This document shows positions 6,485-12,584 of a stretch of 12,584 nucleotides of DNA, one piece after another. A model generated the notes under the pieces. The model was not told the origin of the DNA. It searched no databases and saw only the letters and a program-made list of their open reading frames with translations. The translations under genes were made by a program, and so were the position numbers. Source of the DNA: Anaerolineae bacterium (GTDB taxonomy: Bacteria; Chloroflexota; Anaerolineae; Anaerolineales; Villigracilaceae); assembly GCA_003158885.1 (NCBI GenBank), contig PMLN01000099.1, positions 1,652 to 14,235 on the forward strand, given 5' to 3'. Every line of letters begins with the position of its first letter. Position 1 is the stretch's first letter.

Positions 6485-9484
6485 TCAAAATCCTTTCTTG
6501 AATCTCCAACAAAAATTAGCGGCGGGGCAATAACTCGGACATCCCTCCTCAGGCGCTTTCGGCTCGAAATGCCCCGCACGGATTCCAGTCACATGCTTTC
6601 CAATATGCGCCACCGCGACCTCGAATGCGGCCTTCACCCCGCCTTCGAACTTCTCCAATTTCAAACTGCTCGCTTCTGCCTTTTGGATGTGCCAATAAAA
6701 TCCGCTCGACACTTCGCCAAGTCCCAACGCCTCACGCGCAGCCAGAGCATAAATCGGCAGTTGCAGCCTGCGTCCCTCTTTCAGGTGGATCGCCGAAATC
6801 GCCGTGCTTCCCGCTTTGTAATCAATCACGCGCAATGTCCCATCCGGCGCGGCGTCGAGTCGGTCAATGTACCCGTGCAGTCGCACCTCGCCCGCCGAAG
6901 TGTTCAACACCAGCGCGGGCTTGCCCATCCCAAAACGCGCCTCCATTTGTTTCGGCGTGAATCCATGCGAAATTCTATTCAACTCCTCAATCGTCTTTTC
7001 CAACGCGCGCAACAACTCCGCCTGTTGTTGAGTCCACAACACCGTCGGGCGAAAACCATATTCTTCGGGCGCGCCCGCAAAAACCTTCCCGGCCGCTATT
7101 GTCAACTCAACGCCGCTGTATACCTCTTCCAAAATCTTGTGCAACATCGAGCCGAGCATACGCACATCGAATCCCTCCTCGGCCTCCACACGCGGCTCCA
7201 ACTCCAGCGCGTACGCGACAAAAAACTCGAACGGGCAAGTCCCATAACTTTCGAGTCGGCTCGCGCTCCAACCCTGTCCTGCGCCAAAGCGTTCGCTCAA
7301 GTCAAACAACTCGCCTTCGTACATTCCCTTCGCCTTCAGACTCGTCCGCGCCCGCAAAACCTCGATTCCGTTTTTGATGTGGATGTCGAACTCCCGGGCG
7401 GATTCTACCCATTCGACCTTTGACGCCGCCTCCGCCGAATCCGCCAAACAGACATCGCCTCGCGCGCGGACTATGGGCGGGGCGCCGTTTAATCGGTGAA
7501 TCTCCGCCCAAAACGGGGACGCCTCCCACGCCTGCCCGTCATCCGCGAGATACGGACGCGTGAGCAAAAGCTTTTGCCGTCCGCGCGTGATGGCCTGATA
7601 GAAAAACGTCGCTTCGTCGCCGTGCAATTTTGTTTCGAGATGTAGCGCGGCGCGGTCAGACTCGCGCAATAAAATATCCTCGCGTTCCTGCTTCGGGAAT
7701 TCGCCATCGGAGAGTCCCATCAAAACGACTGTCTCGAACGACAATCCGCGTCCATCCAACGCGGAGGCGATAAACACTCCTGACTCAGCAGGAACGGTAA
7801 ACGTTGCAGATTCAACTGCCCCGCGCAAATCTGTGTAAAACTCGATATACTCCAGCGAATCATTGTCCAAAACGGATTCCGCCAGAACCAGACCGCGCAA
7901 AACATCCTTGAACGTGCGCAACGCCGCAACGTCGCGTTCCGCTGTGGATTGATTCGCACGGGCATTCACGACAACATTCAGTCCGTTTTCAGCAGGCGAA
8001 GTCGTATCGTCGCCAATCAACGCTTCAACGAAAGCCACATACTCTTTTATCGAAGCGCGCTGGGGCGGGGTGAGCAGGTCAACGAAGGAGTTGAACGCGG
8101 ACTCGAAAGTCTCCCGACTTTGGATACTCGAAAGTCTGGAGACTTTCGACTCCGTTTTCTCCAAAGGAAGGTCTTCATCAAACTCCATCACCTTCCGTTT
8201 CTTCCACATCTCAAAGGCTTCGCGCCACTGGGACAGTCCCTTCGAGACGCGGCCAAACCGCGAAATCTCATCCAATCTCGCGGCAGAGGTGGAGTCAATT
8301 CCCTGTCCGCTAAAATCAAAATACGGACTGCGCCACGACTCAATCAACGCGCGGCGAGTCCAATCTTCGGCAGGCAATGAAAGAAGCGCTAGCAGCGCGG
8401 CAATGGCGGGATTTTCATTCAGCGGTCGTCCGCCCACAATGTGAAGGGGAATCCCAAACTCAGCGGCAATCTCTTCGAGGAAGGAATGATATGGCTCCAG
8501 GTTACGCGCCAGGATGGCTACGTCCGACAATTTCATCCCATCGCACACGACGCGCGCCTTTACCCATCGCAACGCGGCGCGGGCTTCCACCGCGCGGGTT
8601 TGAGCCTCGATGAATGAGACTTCCGAAGTCTCGGAGACTTCGGAAGTCTGCGACGGATCAAATAACGACGCTTCCAGATTCGCAATACCCGCTGAAAGCA
8701 TGGACGATGAATCCATTGCTTCCGGTTGGATATTCAGGCTGGAAATAATCGCTTGTTGTGCGCGGTGAAAACGATGGTGTGCGGCGCGATTCGGATTTTG
8801 GATATCGCCCGTTAATGTAATGACAGTCTCCTTGGCGCGCTTGGCCAAAAGCGAAAGAACCGCCAGTTGCGTGGGGTTGAATTCGTCGAAGCCAGAGACG
8901 GCTAAGTAACGGGTATCCGTTCCGAGGTCGGGATTTGATTCGAGCGCAATCGTCGCCAGCCAGCCGCGTCCTTCGTTGTCCGCCCAGTTTTCTTTTTGCA
9001 GCCAATCCTGGTAGGCGGAGTAAACCAGGGCAATCTCCTCCAGCCGCGCGCCGAGTCCTTTAACGGAATCCGCAAACAGGTCAGGGGTGACGCGGGCGCG
9101 TTTGAGTTCCTCAATAGTGTTGCGGAGCAGGGCAATGAATCCGGGTTTGTCGCGCAAGGCCGCGAAGTGAGTCATCGCGCCGCGTTCGCATAGTTCATCC
9201 ACGATGCCGCGCAGGAGGCGAATCCGCACGGGGTCGAGCAGGAGCGGGATGGGTTGTCCCGCGCGGGTCAGCAGTTCTGCGTAGAGCGTGTGAAAGGTGT
9301 GGACGTCCACGCCCAGCGCGCCGCCCGACGCGCAAAGCCGCTGGCGAAAACCAGCGGCCTGAATGGAATTCGGCACAATGACGATGACAGGAGAAAGCGG
9401 CTCGCTCGCAAGAGTTGCGCGGATTTGCTCAATGACAAATTGAGTCTTGCCGTGTCCAGCGGGAGCGAGGAGCAGGCGAGTCAT
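6485..9484 (-). CDS. addB: AddB-type nuclease/inactivated-helicase subunit with Fe-S cluster ligands
   Basis: A 999-aa protein of AddB/RexB architecture. It starts MTRLLLAPAGHGKT with a Walker A-like loop (K13, T14), followed by IVIVPNSIQAAGFRQRL and DVHTFHTLYAELL. A degenerate motif II region (VSGFDEFNPTQLAVL) suggests no full helicase, as in known AddB. Later helicase-like remnants are GLSFETVVLMGLSDGEFP and FFYQAITRGRQKLLLTRP. The C-terminal PD-(D/E)XK nuclease shows GYIDRLD (D874), VIDYKAG (D888, K890) and LQLPIYALAA. Four cysteines fit an iron-sulfur cluster clamping the nuclease: C750 (YGTCPFEFF) and C982, C986, C992 (CPSYCPAANFC). The spacing C-x3-C-x5-C differs slightly from the C-x2-C-x5-C of Bacillus AddB. 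The ATG at 9484 overlaps the upstream remnant's stop as ATGA and has only a weak Shine-Dalgarno site. Two palindromic blocks lie in frame at about residues 279-289 and 446-460. Confidence 0.92.
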   Translation of the reverse strand: MTRLLLAPAGHGKTQFVIEQIRATLASEPLSPVIVIVPNSIQAAGFRQRLCASGGALGVDVHTFHTLYAELLTRAGQPIPLLLDPVRIRLLRGIVDELCERGAMTHFAALRDKPGFIALLRNTIEELKRARVTPDLFADSVKGLGARLEEIALVYSAYQDWLQKENWADNEGRGWLATIALESNPDLGTDTRYLAVSGFDEFNPTQLAVLSLLAKRAKETVITLTGDIQNPNRAAHHRFHRAQQAIISSLNIQPEAMDSSSMLSAGIANLEASLFDPSQTSEVSETSEVSFIEAQTRAVEARAALRWVKARVVCDGMKLSDVAILARNLEPYHSFLEEIAAEFGIPLHIVGGRPLNENPAIAALLALLSLPAEDWTRRALIESWRSPYFDFSGQGIDSTSAARLDEISRFGRVSKGLSQWREAFEMWKKRKVMEFDEDLPLEKTESKVSRLSSIQSRETFESAFNSFVDLLTPPQRASIKEYVAFVEALIGDDTTSPAENGLNVVVNARANQSTAERDVAALRTFKDVLRGLVLAESVLDNDSLEYIEFYTDLRGAVESATFTVPAESGVFIASALDGRGLSFETVVLMGLSDGEFPKQEREDILLRESDRAALHLETKLHGDEATFFYQAITRGRQKLLLTRPYLADDGQAWEASPFWAEIHRLNGAPPIVRARGDVCLADSAEAASKVEWVESAREFDIHIKNGIEVLRARTSLKAKGMYEGELFDLSERFGAGQGWSASRLESYGTCPFEFFVAYALELEPRVEAEEGFDVRMLGSMLHKILEEVYSGVELTIAAGKVFAGAPEEYGFRPTVLWTQQQAELLRALEKTIEELNRISHGFTPKQMEARFGMGKPALVLNTSAGEVRLHGYIDRLDAAPDGTLRVIDYKAGSTAISAIHLKEGRRLQLPIYALAAREALGLGEVSSGFYWHIQKAEASSLKLEKFEGGVKAAFEVAVAHIGKHVTGIRAGHFEPKAPEEGCPSYCPAANFCWRFKKGF
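8104..8149. repeat. Paired palindromes read in frame inside addB
   Basis: Two neighbouring hairpins share the CGAAAGTCT core. The first is AAAGTC (8106-8111) with GACTTT (8116-8121). The second is a 10-bp perfect stem, TCGAAAGTCT (8128-8137) and AGACTTTCGA (8140-8149), with a 2-nt loop. The coding strand reads ESKVSRLSSIQSRETFES (about residues 446-462), a non-catalytic loop. The core is related in pattern to the repeat at 8617-8649 in the same gene. Confidence 0.62.
8617..8649. repeat. 15-bp perfect inverted repeat read in frame inside addB
   Basis: AGACTTCCGAAGTCT (8617-8631) and its exact reverse complement AGACTTCGGAAGTCT (8635-8649) are separated by CGG. Each arm is itself a 6-bp dyad around CCG or CGG. 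The coding strand gives the duplicated peptide TSEVSETSEVS (about residues 279-290). The dyad order and the duplicated peptide suggest a dispersed palindromic element tolerated in a linker. Confidence 0.7.
9337..9358. repeat. 8-bp hairpin in the 5' part of addB
   Basis: GCCGCTGG (9337-9344) and CCAGCGGC (9351-9358) form a perfect stem with a 6-nt loop. It is read in frame as AAGFRQRL, close to where related AddB proteins have a similar helix. It may be ordinary coding sequence, so the call as a repeat is weak. Confidence 0.3.
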
Positions 9485-10031
9485 TTTGTGCCTGTTGATG
9501 AGCGAAATCGGGAGGAAGTGAGCATAATCAAAATTTGAACGAGAGAATGGTCGTGCGTTGGAAGCGACTCAATGGCGGACAGGAGCGAAGGCAGGGTTTG
9601 AAGCGGTGCGCCAACCAAAAGCCCGGAGGGGTCGAAGTAGCGGGTGAGCAAATCCTGGATGGGGTGCGGTCGGGCAGGGGCAGGGCGACGCGTACGGCCA
9701 CATCCAGCGCGTGATGCAGATAGATTTGAGTCCCGCGCGGACGTTGCTCCGCGAGTTTCTCGAGTTTCTTTCCGTGTTCTTTTTCAAGCGAAATCAGCAC
9801 GCCTTCGATGTGTTTGCACGTGCCGATCAGGTTGCTTTTGTAATCGGGACAGGTGCAGGAATTTTACAATTCATCCAACGAACAAATCTCAACGCGGTAG
9901 GCGCGACCCGAAACGGAACTGACTTCGAATAAACTAAAAATGGGATGACTGCCTTTGTTGGCAATCTTGAGAATTTCTGCGCGGGCGCGCTCGCGTCGAC
10001 GTTCGATTTGTTCCTGGATGTCAGATAACAT
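9481..10031 (-). pseudogene. Decayed SWIM zinc-finger N-terminus of a SNF2-type helicase
   Basis: Read from ATG 10031, the frame gives MLSDIQEQIERRRERARAEI, then FEVSSVSGRAYRVEI. It then hits an in-frame TAA at codon 56 (9864-9866). Beyond it the same frame continues with a complete SWIM finger, NSCTCPDYKSNLIGTCKHIE (C-x-C ... C-x-H: C59, C61, C72, H74), and HHALDVAVRVALPLPDRT. At the CCCC tract (9661-9664) similarity moves to another frame, IQDLLTRYFDPSGLLVGAPL then SLLSAIESLPTHDHSLVQ, so one C appears lost. In intact SNF2 proteins of this class the helicase domain would follow; here it is absent and the frame ends at TGA 9483-9481, overlapping the addB ATG (ATGA). A good ribosome-binding site (GGAG, 6 nt upstream) remains. 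Whether it was once a stand-alone SWIM protein of about 183 aa or a full helicase cannot be settled from this sequence. Assembly error would have to explain two separate lesions. Confidence 0.8.
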
Positions 10032-10037
10032 GGGAAG

Positions 10038-10074
10038 CTCCACAAAGTAATGATGATTAGCTTTACAGATTATA
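10038..10074 (-). promoter_or_regulatory. Probable promoter -10 box and ribosome-binding site for the addBA operon
   Basis: On the minus strand a perfect TATAAT (10069-10074) lies about 38 bp upstream of the ATG at 10031, and GGAG (10038-10041) lies 6 nt before it. No good TTGACA is found 16-18 bp upstream of the box, so an activator or an unusual -35 may be needed. Because no other promoter-like site is evident between here and addB, this is the best candidate for driving the whole minus-strand unit. Confidence 0.5.
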
Positions 10075-10429
10075 CTTGTTTCGGAAAGTTAGGACTTACG
10101 CAAAACCGGGAGGTTGACGGGAAGGCAAAAAGCCGATACGTTTGCTGCATGCGACCTAACTCGGACAAGCCGAAACCAAACAGGCAAAATTTTTGCACAA
10201 AAAACAAGGATTTCACCTATAAGGTCCCAAAAGCGTTCAGAACTTGCTCAGATTGGATTGTTCGAGTAACCTTGACGGTGGGCTTGGAAATGGTTCCTGA
10301 TCTCCGTGGTCGGAACCAAGTTAACCTTGTTCAAGCCCTTCCGTGAAGTACTGATTATGTGGTTGACTTTGCCAAGCCGAAAAATCTTCCACAGCCGGTT
10401 TAAAAATCAATTTGTTTTGGAATCAATCC
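10075..10429. other. Intergenic region, no supported gene
   Basis: About 355 bp between divergent units. A 98-codon open frame on the plus strand (10050-10346) has no ribosome-binding site and no recognisable similarity. A short dyad, GGTTCC (10292-10297) with GGAACC (10312-10317), is present. The phrase TTAGGACTTACGCAAAA (10088-10104) recalls terminal sequences of some insertion sequences, but no matching opposite end or transposase is seen. A TTGACT at 10363 lacks a partner -10 box, so the promoter of the lipoprotein gene is not identified. Confidence 0.5.
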
Positions 10430-11449
10430 ATGCGAAAATTCGCTTTGACTTCCCTGCTCCTGATATTAACCCTGACCGCCTGCAGTATTTCGGTTTCATC
10501 GAACGAGGCCAGTCCCACGCCTTTTTTCCTGACTGCCACCCTGCCGGTCACCCACACACCCTTTCCGCGTCCAGCGACACCCTCGCCCACCTCCATCACG
10601 GCGACCGTTAATCCAACACTCGCGGCTTGCAAGGAACGGGCGGTTATGCTTCAAGATGTGACCATACTCGATAACACATATATCGCTCCCGGGGCGTCAT
10701 TTACAAAAACGTGGCGTTTTGAAAATAGCGGCACTTGCACCTGGACGGGATACACGGTGGTGTTTGCATCCGGCGACCGAATGGGCGCGCCGGATTCTGT
10801 ACCGGTTCCAACCACGGCTTCAGGCGCGACTGTGGATATTTCAGTAAAGTTGACTGCGCCCACTGCGTATAACTCTTATGCCGGTTATTTCGTGTTGAAT
10901 GATCAGAATGGCAAACCCATTCCGATAGGCATCTATAAAAACTTTTGGGTCAAGATCATCATCGGTAATGTTCCAACCTTTACTCCGTTTATGGCAACGC
11001 CATCCAATGGCACGTTGGTGGGTCAACCAATAAGTCCCGCGGAGTGTAATTATACGACCAGCGCATCCTATACCAGTCAGATTGAAAGCCTGATCAATAC
11101 TGCGCGGACACAGGCGAGTTTGAGTAAACTCTCAATCAATTCGCAATTGACTGCCGCCGCGCAAGGTCACAGCGTGGATATGGCCTGTCATAGTTTATTG
11201 AGCCACACCGGTTCCAATGGCTCGACGATTGATCAACGCATTGTCGCGGCTGGTTATAATCCGGTCAATTACCTTGAGATCATTTATGGAGGCGGTTCTC
11301 CACAAGGTGCCTTCAACTGGTGGATGAATGATCCGGTTCATCACGATGCGATTCTGAATGCCGGCGTCACCGAGATGGGTGGGGGATATGCGTATGTTGC
11401 AAATGGCTCTGATGGAGGATATTACACAGTGGATTTTGGAAGCGAATGA
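10430..11449 (+). CDS. Lipoprotein with NBR1-type Ig-like domain and C-terminal CAP (SCP/PR1) domain
   Basis: A 339-aa exported protein. MRKFALTSLLLILTLTAC is a lipoprotein signal with lipobox L15-T-A-C18, so the mature protein should be membrane-anchored on the outer face. A Pro/Thr-rich linker (about 28-64, e.g. PATPSPTSITATVNPT) follows. The Ig-like domain from next to BRCA1 spans about 67-182, with hallmarks TKTWRFENSGTCTWTGYTVV, VDISVKLTAPTAYNSYAGYF and a GIYKNFWVKIII end strand. The CAP domain spans about 205-339: INTARTQASLSKLSINSQLT, HSVDMACHSLLSHTG, YLEIIYGG, FNWWMNDPVHHDAILN and GGYYTVDFG. The usual CAP His and Glu positions are present. Its biochemical role is unknown; bacterial CAP domains are often extracellular binding or hydrolytic modules. 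The internal ATG at 10430 is preferred over the one at 10412 because the signal peptide begins there. It appears monocistronic. Confidence 0.88.
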   Translation: MRKFALTSLLLILTLTACSISVSSNEASPTPFFLTATLPVTHTPFPRPATPSPTSITATVNPTLAACKERAVMLQDVTILDNTYIAPGASFTKTWRFENSGTCTWTGYTVVFASGDRMGAPDSVPVPTTASGATVDISVKLTAPTAYNSYAGYFVLNDQNGKPIPIGIYKNFWVKIIIGNVPTFTPFMATPSNGTLVGQPISPAECNYTTSASYTSQIESLINTARTQASLSKLSINSQLTAAAQGHSVDMACHSLLSHTGSNGSTIDQRIVAAGYNPVNYLEIIYGGGSPQGAFNWWMNDPVHHDAILNAGVTEMGGGYAYVANGSDGGYYTVDFGSE

Positions 11450-11476
11450 CCGGACGCGTTAAGGCTCGCTGCCTAA

Positions 11477-11596
11477 TCTGAATCCTTCGCAGACGTATCT
11501 GAATCGTCCGCAGTCAGCTCTGAATCGCATTCATGCGCGTCTGAATCAACTACAGATTGATCTGAATCGCATTCAGAAGCATCTGAATCGTGAGTA
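11477..11596. repeat. Six-copy tandem 21-bp repeat array
   Basis: TCTGAATC starts at 11477, 11498, 11519, 11540, 11561 and 11582, an exact 21-bp period. The unit is TCTGAATC-N5-CAG-N5, with CTG and CAG forming ends of a 15-bp partial dyad. Copy 5 (CTGAATCGCATTCAG) is a perfect 6-bp dyad around CGC, and copy 3 is nearly so. Copy 6 keeps only the TCTGAATC half. Read in one plus-strand frame the array encodes heptads of the form LNxxQxx (LNRIHAR, LNQLQID, LNRIQKH), ending at TAG, but there is no start codon. Copies differ mostly in the spacer bases. It is too short and variable for a CRISPR array. Confidence 0.85.
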
Positions 11597-11636
11597 GAGG
11601 CTTTGACATGCCATGCCGTCCCTCCCAGAGGACGCA

Positions 11637-11705
11637 GGGATATATGCGTATGTTTAAAACAGCACGTATGGAAGTTATTACACTGTGGATTTTGGAAGTC
11701 AATAA
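11637..11705 (+). pseudogene. Degenerate second copy of the CAP gene 3' end
   Basis: Aligned codon by codon without gaps, these 69 bp match the last 69 bp of the lipoprotein gene (11381-11449) at 54 of 69 positions by hand count. Translation in the matching frame is GIYAYV, a TAA at 11655-11657, then NSTYGSYYTVDFGSQ and a final TAA, compared with GYAYV...GGYYTVDFGSE. Several differences are synonymous (ACA/ACT, AGC/AGT), implying that both copies were once coding. No earlier CAP sequence is visible between 11450 and 11636, so this is the tail of a lost tandem paralogue or a duplicated gene end. Confidence 0.75.
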
Positions 11706-11745
11706 AACATAAAGAGCGGCACAGATCAGCCGCTCTTTATGTTTT
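11704..11745. terminator. Bidirectional terminator between convergent genes
   Basis: A perfect stem of about 17 bp (11704-11720 with 11729-11745), whose core is AAAGAGCGGC / GCCGCTCTTT, encloses the loop ACAGATCA. A-tracts on the left and T-tracts on the right make it work in both directions. It lies between the plus-strand CAP remnant and the minus-strand gene ending at 11760. Confidence 0.9.
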
Positions 11746-11759
11746 GCGCTTGACGTTGC

Positions 11760-12584
11760 TTATGGGGTAACTGCAAAATGGTTTTTCAATGTATAGTGGA
11801 TGTAATTTTGCCATAATGCGATGATATCCGCCTGGTGATAGTCGTGGTCGGAAAAAGTCTGGATGATGACCCGCCCGTGATAGCAGGATGCCAGCACACC
11901 CTCATCGTTCGATGGATTGGCGGATGAACCTGCCAGCAGGGTTGCATCTCCGCCGCTTGCAAGCTCGATCTTATCACCGGCGCCATTGGCCCAATAGCGG
12001 TTGTAGTGGATGAGTGGGAGCACAACATTTGGCTCATTAAAAACGGGGTGGATGGGCGTCCACCAATAGATCGAATCGTCCAGCGGCATGGGCTTTACGT
12101 AGCGAATCCCACAGCCTTCCAGGATGTTGCCGATCGGTCCGATGGATTCCCTCTCCAGGTACCACACTTCCGCGATCAAAGCAACCTTATCGCGTGCGAG
12201 GCGGGTGTTGATTACATCCCAAAACTCGCCGGAGATGACATCCTTATCCTCCGCATCCACGATGACCAGATCGTAAATGATGCCTGAGTTCAGGTATTCC
12301 ATGAAGTGCCCGCTATAGGAGCCAACATCGGTATAGCTCAACCCCATTCCCTGCAGCGCGCCCTTGACCCACATGCCAATCCCGCGTTCATCCGTGTTCT
12401 CGTAGACCAAAATCTTAGCTGACTTGATCCTGGCTTCCACATCCGATGTGGGCGTCGGTGGAACCGCGGTGGCCACGGAGGGAGGATTAGTCGGTTGGGG
12501 TGCAGGCGGAGAGGTGGGAGCCGGCTGTACCGGGTTTTGTCCCGAGTTCAGCGCCACCTGGGTCATTTGCAGGGACATGGCTGT
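11760..12584 (-). CDS. Probable exported protein with glutamine-amidotransferase-like (ThuA-like) domain, 5' end beyond the window
   Basis: At least 272 aa are visible from the ATG at 12578, and the frame stays open through the last bases, so the true start is probably outside. The first residues (SLQMTQVALNSGQ) and the Pro/Thr-rich linker APTSPPAPQPTNPPS to PPTPTS (about 20-45) resemble the region after a signal peptide in surface proteins. The main domain (about 50-265) begins with a Rossmann-like strand and glycine turn (AKILVYENTDERGIGMWVKG), then YDLVIVDAEDKD, KVALIAEVWYLE, HPVFNEPNVVLP and GRVIIQTFSDHDYHQ. The alternating strands, the late HPVF and the final GRVIIQTFSDH segment suit a ThuA or class I glutamine-amidotransferase-like fold, but no catalytic Cys-His-Glu triad is clear. 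Function is unknown; a binding role or trehalose/sugar-related activity cannot be claimed. It shares its terminator with the convergent CAP gene region. Confidence 0.7.
   Translation of the reverse strand, partial: TAMSLQMTQVALNSGQNPVQPAPTSPPAPQPTNPPSVATAVPPTPTSDVEARIKSAKILVYENTDERGIGMWVKGALQGMGLSYTDVGSYSGHFMEYLNSGIIYDLVIVDAEDKDVISGEFWDVINTRLARDKVALIAEVWYLERESIGPIGNILEGCGIRYVKPMPLDDSIYWWTPIHPVFNEPNVVLPLIHYNRYWANGAGDKIELASGGDATLLAGSSANPSNDEGVLASCYHGRVIIQTFSDHDYHQADIIALWQNYIHYTLKNHFAVTP

Noticed and set aside
2660..9484. Antisense plus-strand open frames across addA and addB
   Set aside because: They are by-products of GC-rich codon use; none shows a ribosome-binding site with recognisable protein motifs, while the minus frames carry all family motifs.
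10088..10104. Possible insertion-sequence end (TTAGGACTTACGCAAAA)
   Set aside because: No matching inverted end, target duplication or transposase fragment is found in the window.
10050..10346. 98-codon plus-strand open frame in the divergent intergenic region
   Set aside because: There is no ribosome-binding site, no recognisable motif and an unusual composition; its start overlaps the leader of the opposite operon.
11477..11596. CRISPR array
   Set aside because: The period is only 21 bp, the repeats are partial and no cas genes are nearby.

Overview
The window looks like a chromosomal segment of a Chloroflexota bacterium, most likely class Anaerolineae. This is inferred from the gene set: a DUF35 Zn-ribbon/OB-fold protein, a DUF2293 protein, AddA/AddB-type nucleases, a lipoprotein joining an NBR1-type Ig domain to a CAP domain through Pro/Thr-rich linkers, and a second exported-looking protein with a similar linker. 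No rRNA, tRNA, CRISPR array or complete transposon is visible. The taxon is not proven.

Layout. (1) 22-423, plus strand: a small DUF35 protein, the last gene of a unit that begins outside the window, closed by a strong hairpin terminator. (2) 582-10031, minus strand: a compact transcription unit read right to left. It holds a broken SWIM zinc-finger/SNF2-helicase remnant (9481-10031), an AddB-like nuclease (6485-9484), a small Cys-motif protein of unknown function (5979-6482), an AddA-like helicase-nuclease (2660-5971), a pRiA4b ORF-3-like protein with a long C-terminal extension (1270-2649) and a DUF2293 protein (582-1241). Gaps between the intact genes are 2, 7, 10 and 28 bp. The remnant overlaps addB by ATGA, and a TATAAT box plus a ribosome-binding site survive upstream of the remnant, so it probably now acts as the operon leader. 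(3) 10032-10429: non-coding. (4) 10430-11449, plus strand: NBR1-Ig/CAP lipoprotein. (5) 11450-11750: a six-copy 21-bp repeat array, then a degenerate second copy of the CAP gene's last 69 bp, then a 17-bp-stem terminator shared with the convergent gene. (6) 11760 to the right edge, minus strand: a 5'-incomplete gene for a probable exported protein with a glutamine-amidotransferase-like (ThuA-like) fold.

How the genes work together. AddB and AddA together would form a two-nuclease helicase complex that processes double-strand DNA ends for recombination and degrades unprotected linear DNA. The 167-aa protein lies between the two subunit genes, and the pRiA4b-like and DUF2293 proteins follow addA. 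They are candidate accessory proteins, but the sequence gives no direct functional proof.

Most unusual features. Several short repeats of intergenic type (palindromes and low-complexity direct repeats) sit in frame in variable loops of AddA and AddB, leaving the catalytic motifs intact. The SWIM/SNF2 gene is decayed, with one nonsense codon, one frameshift and loss of the helicase part, yet keeps its promoter and its coupling overlap with addB. The 21-bp array consists of 15-bp partly dyad units at exact two-helical-turn spacing, flanked by two copies of the CAP 3' end.
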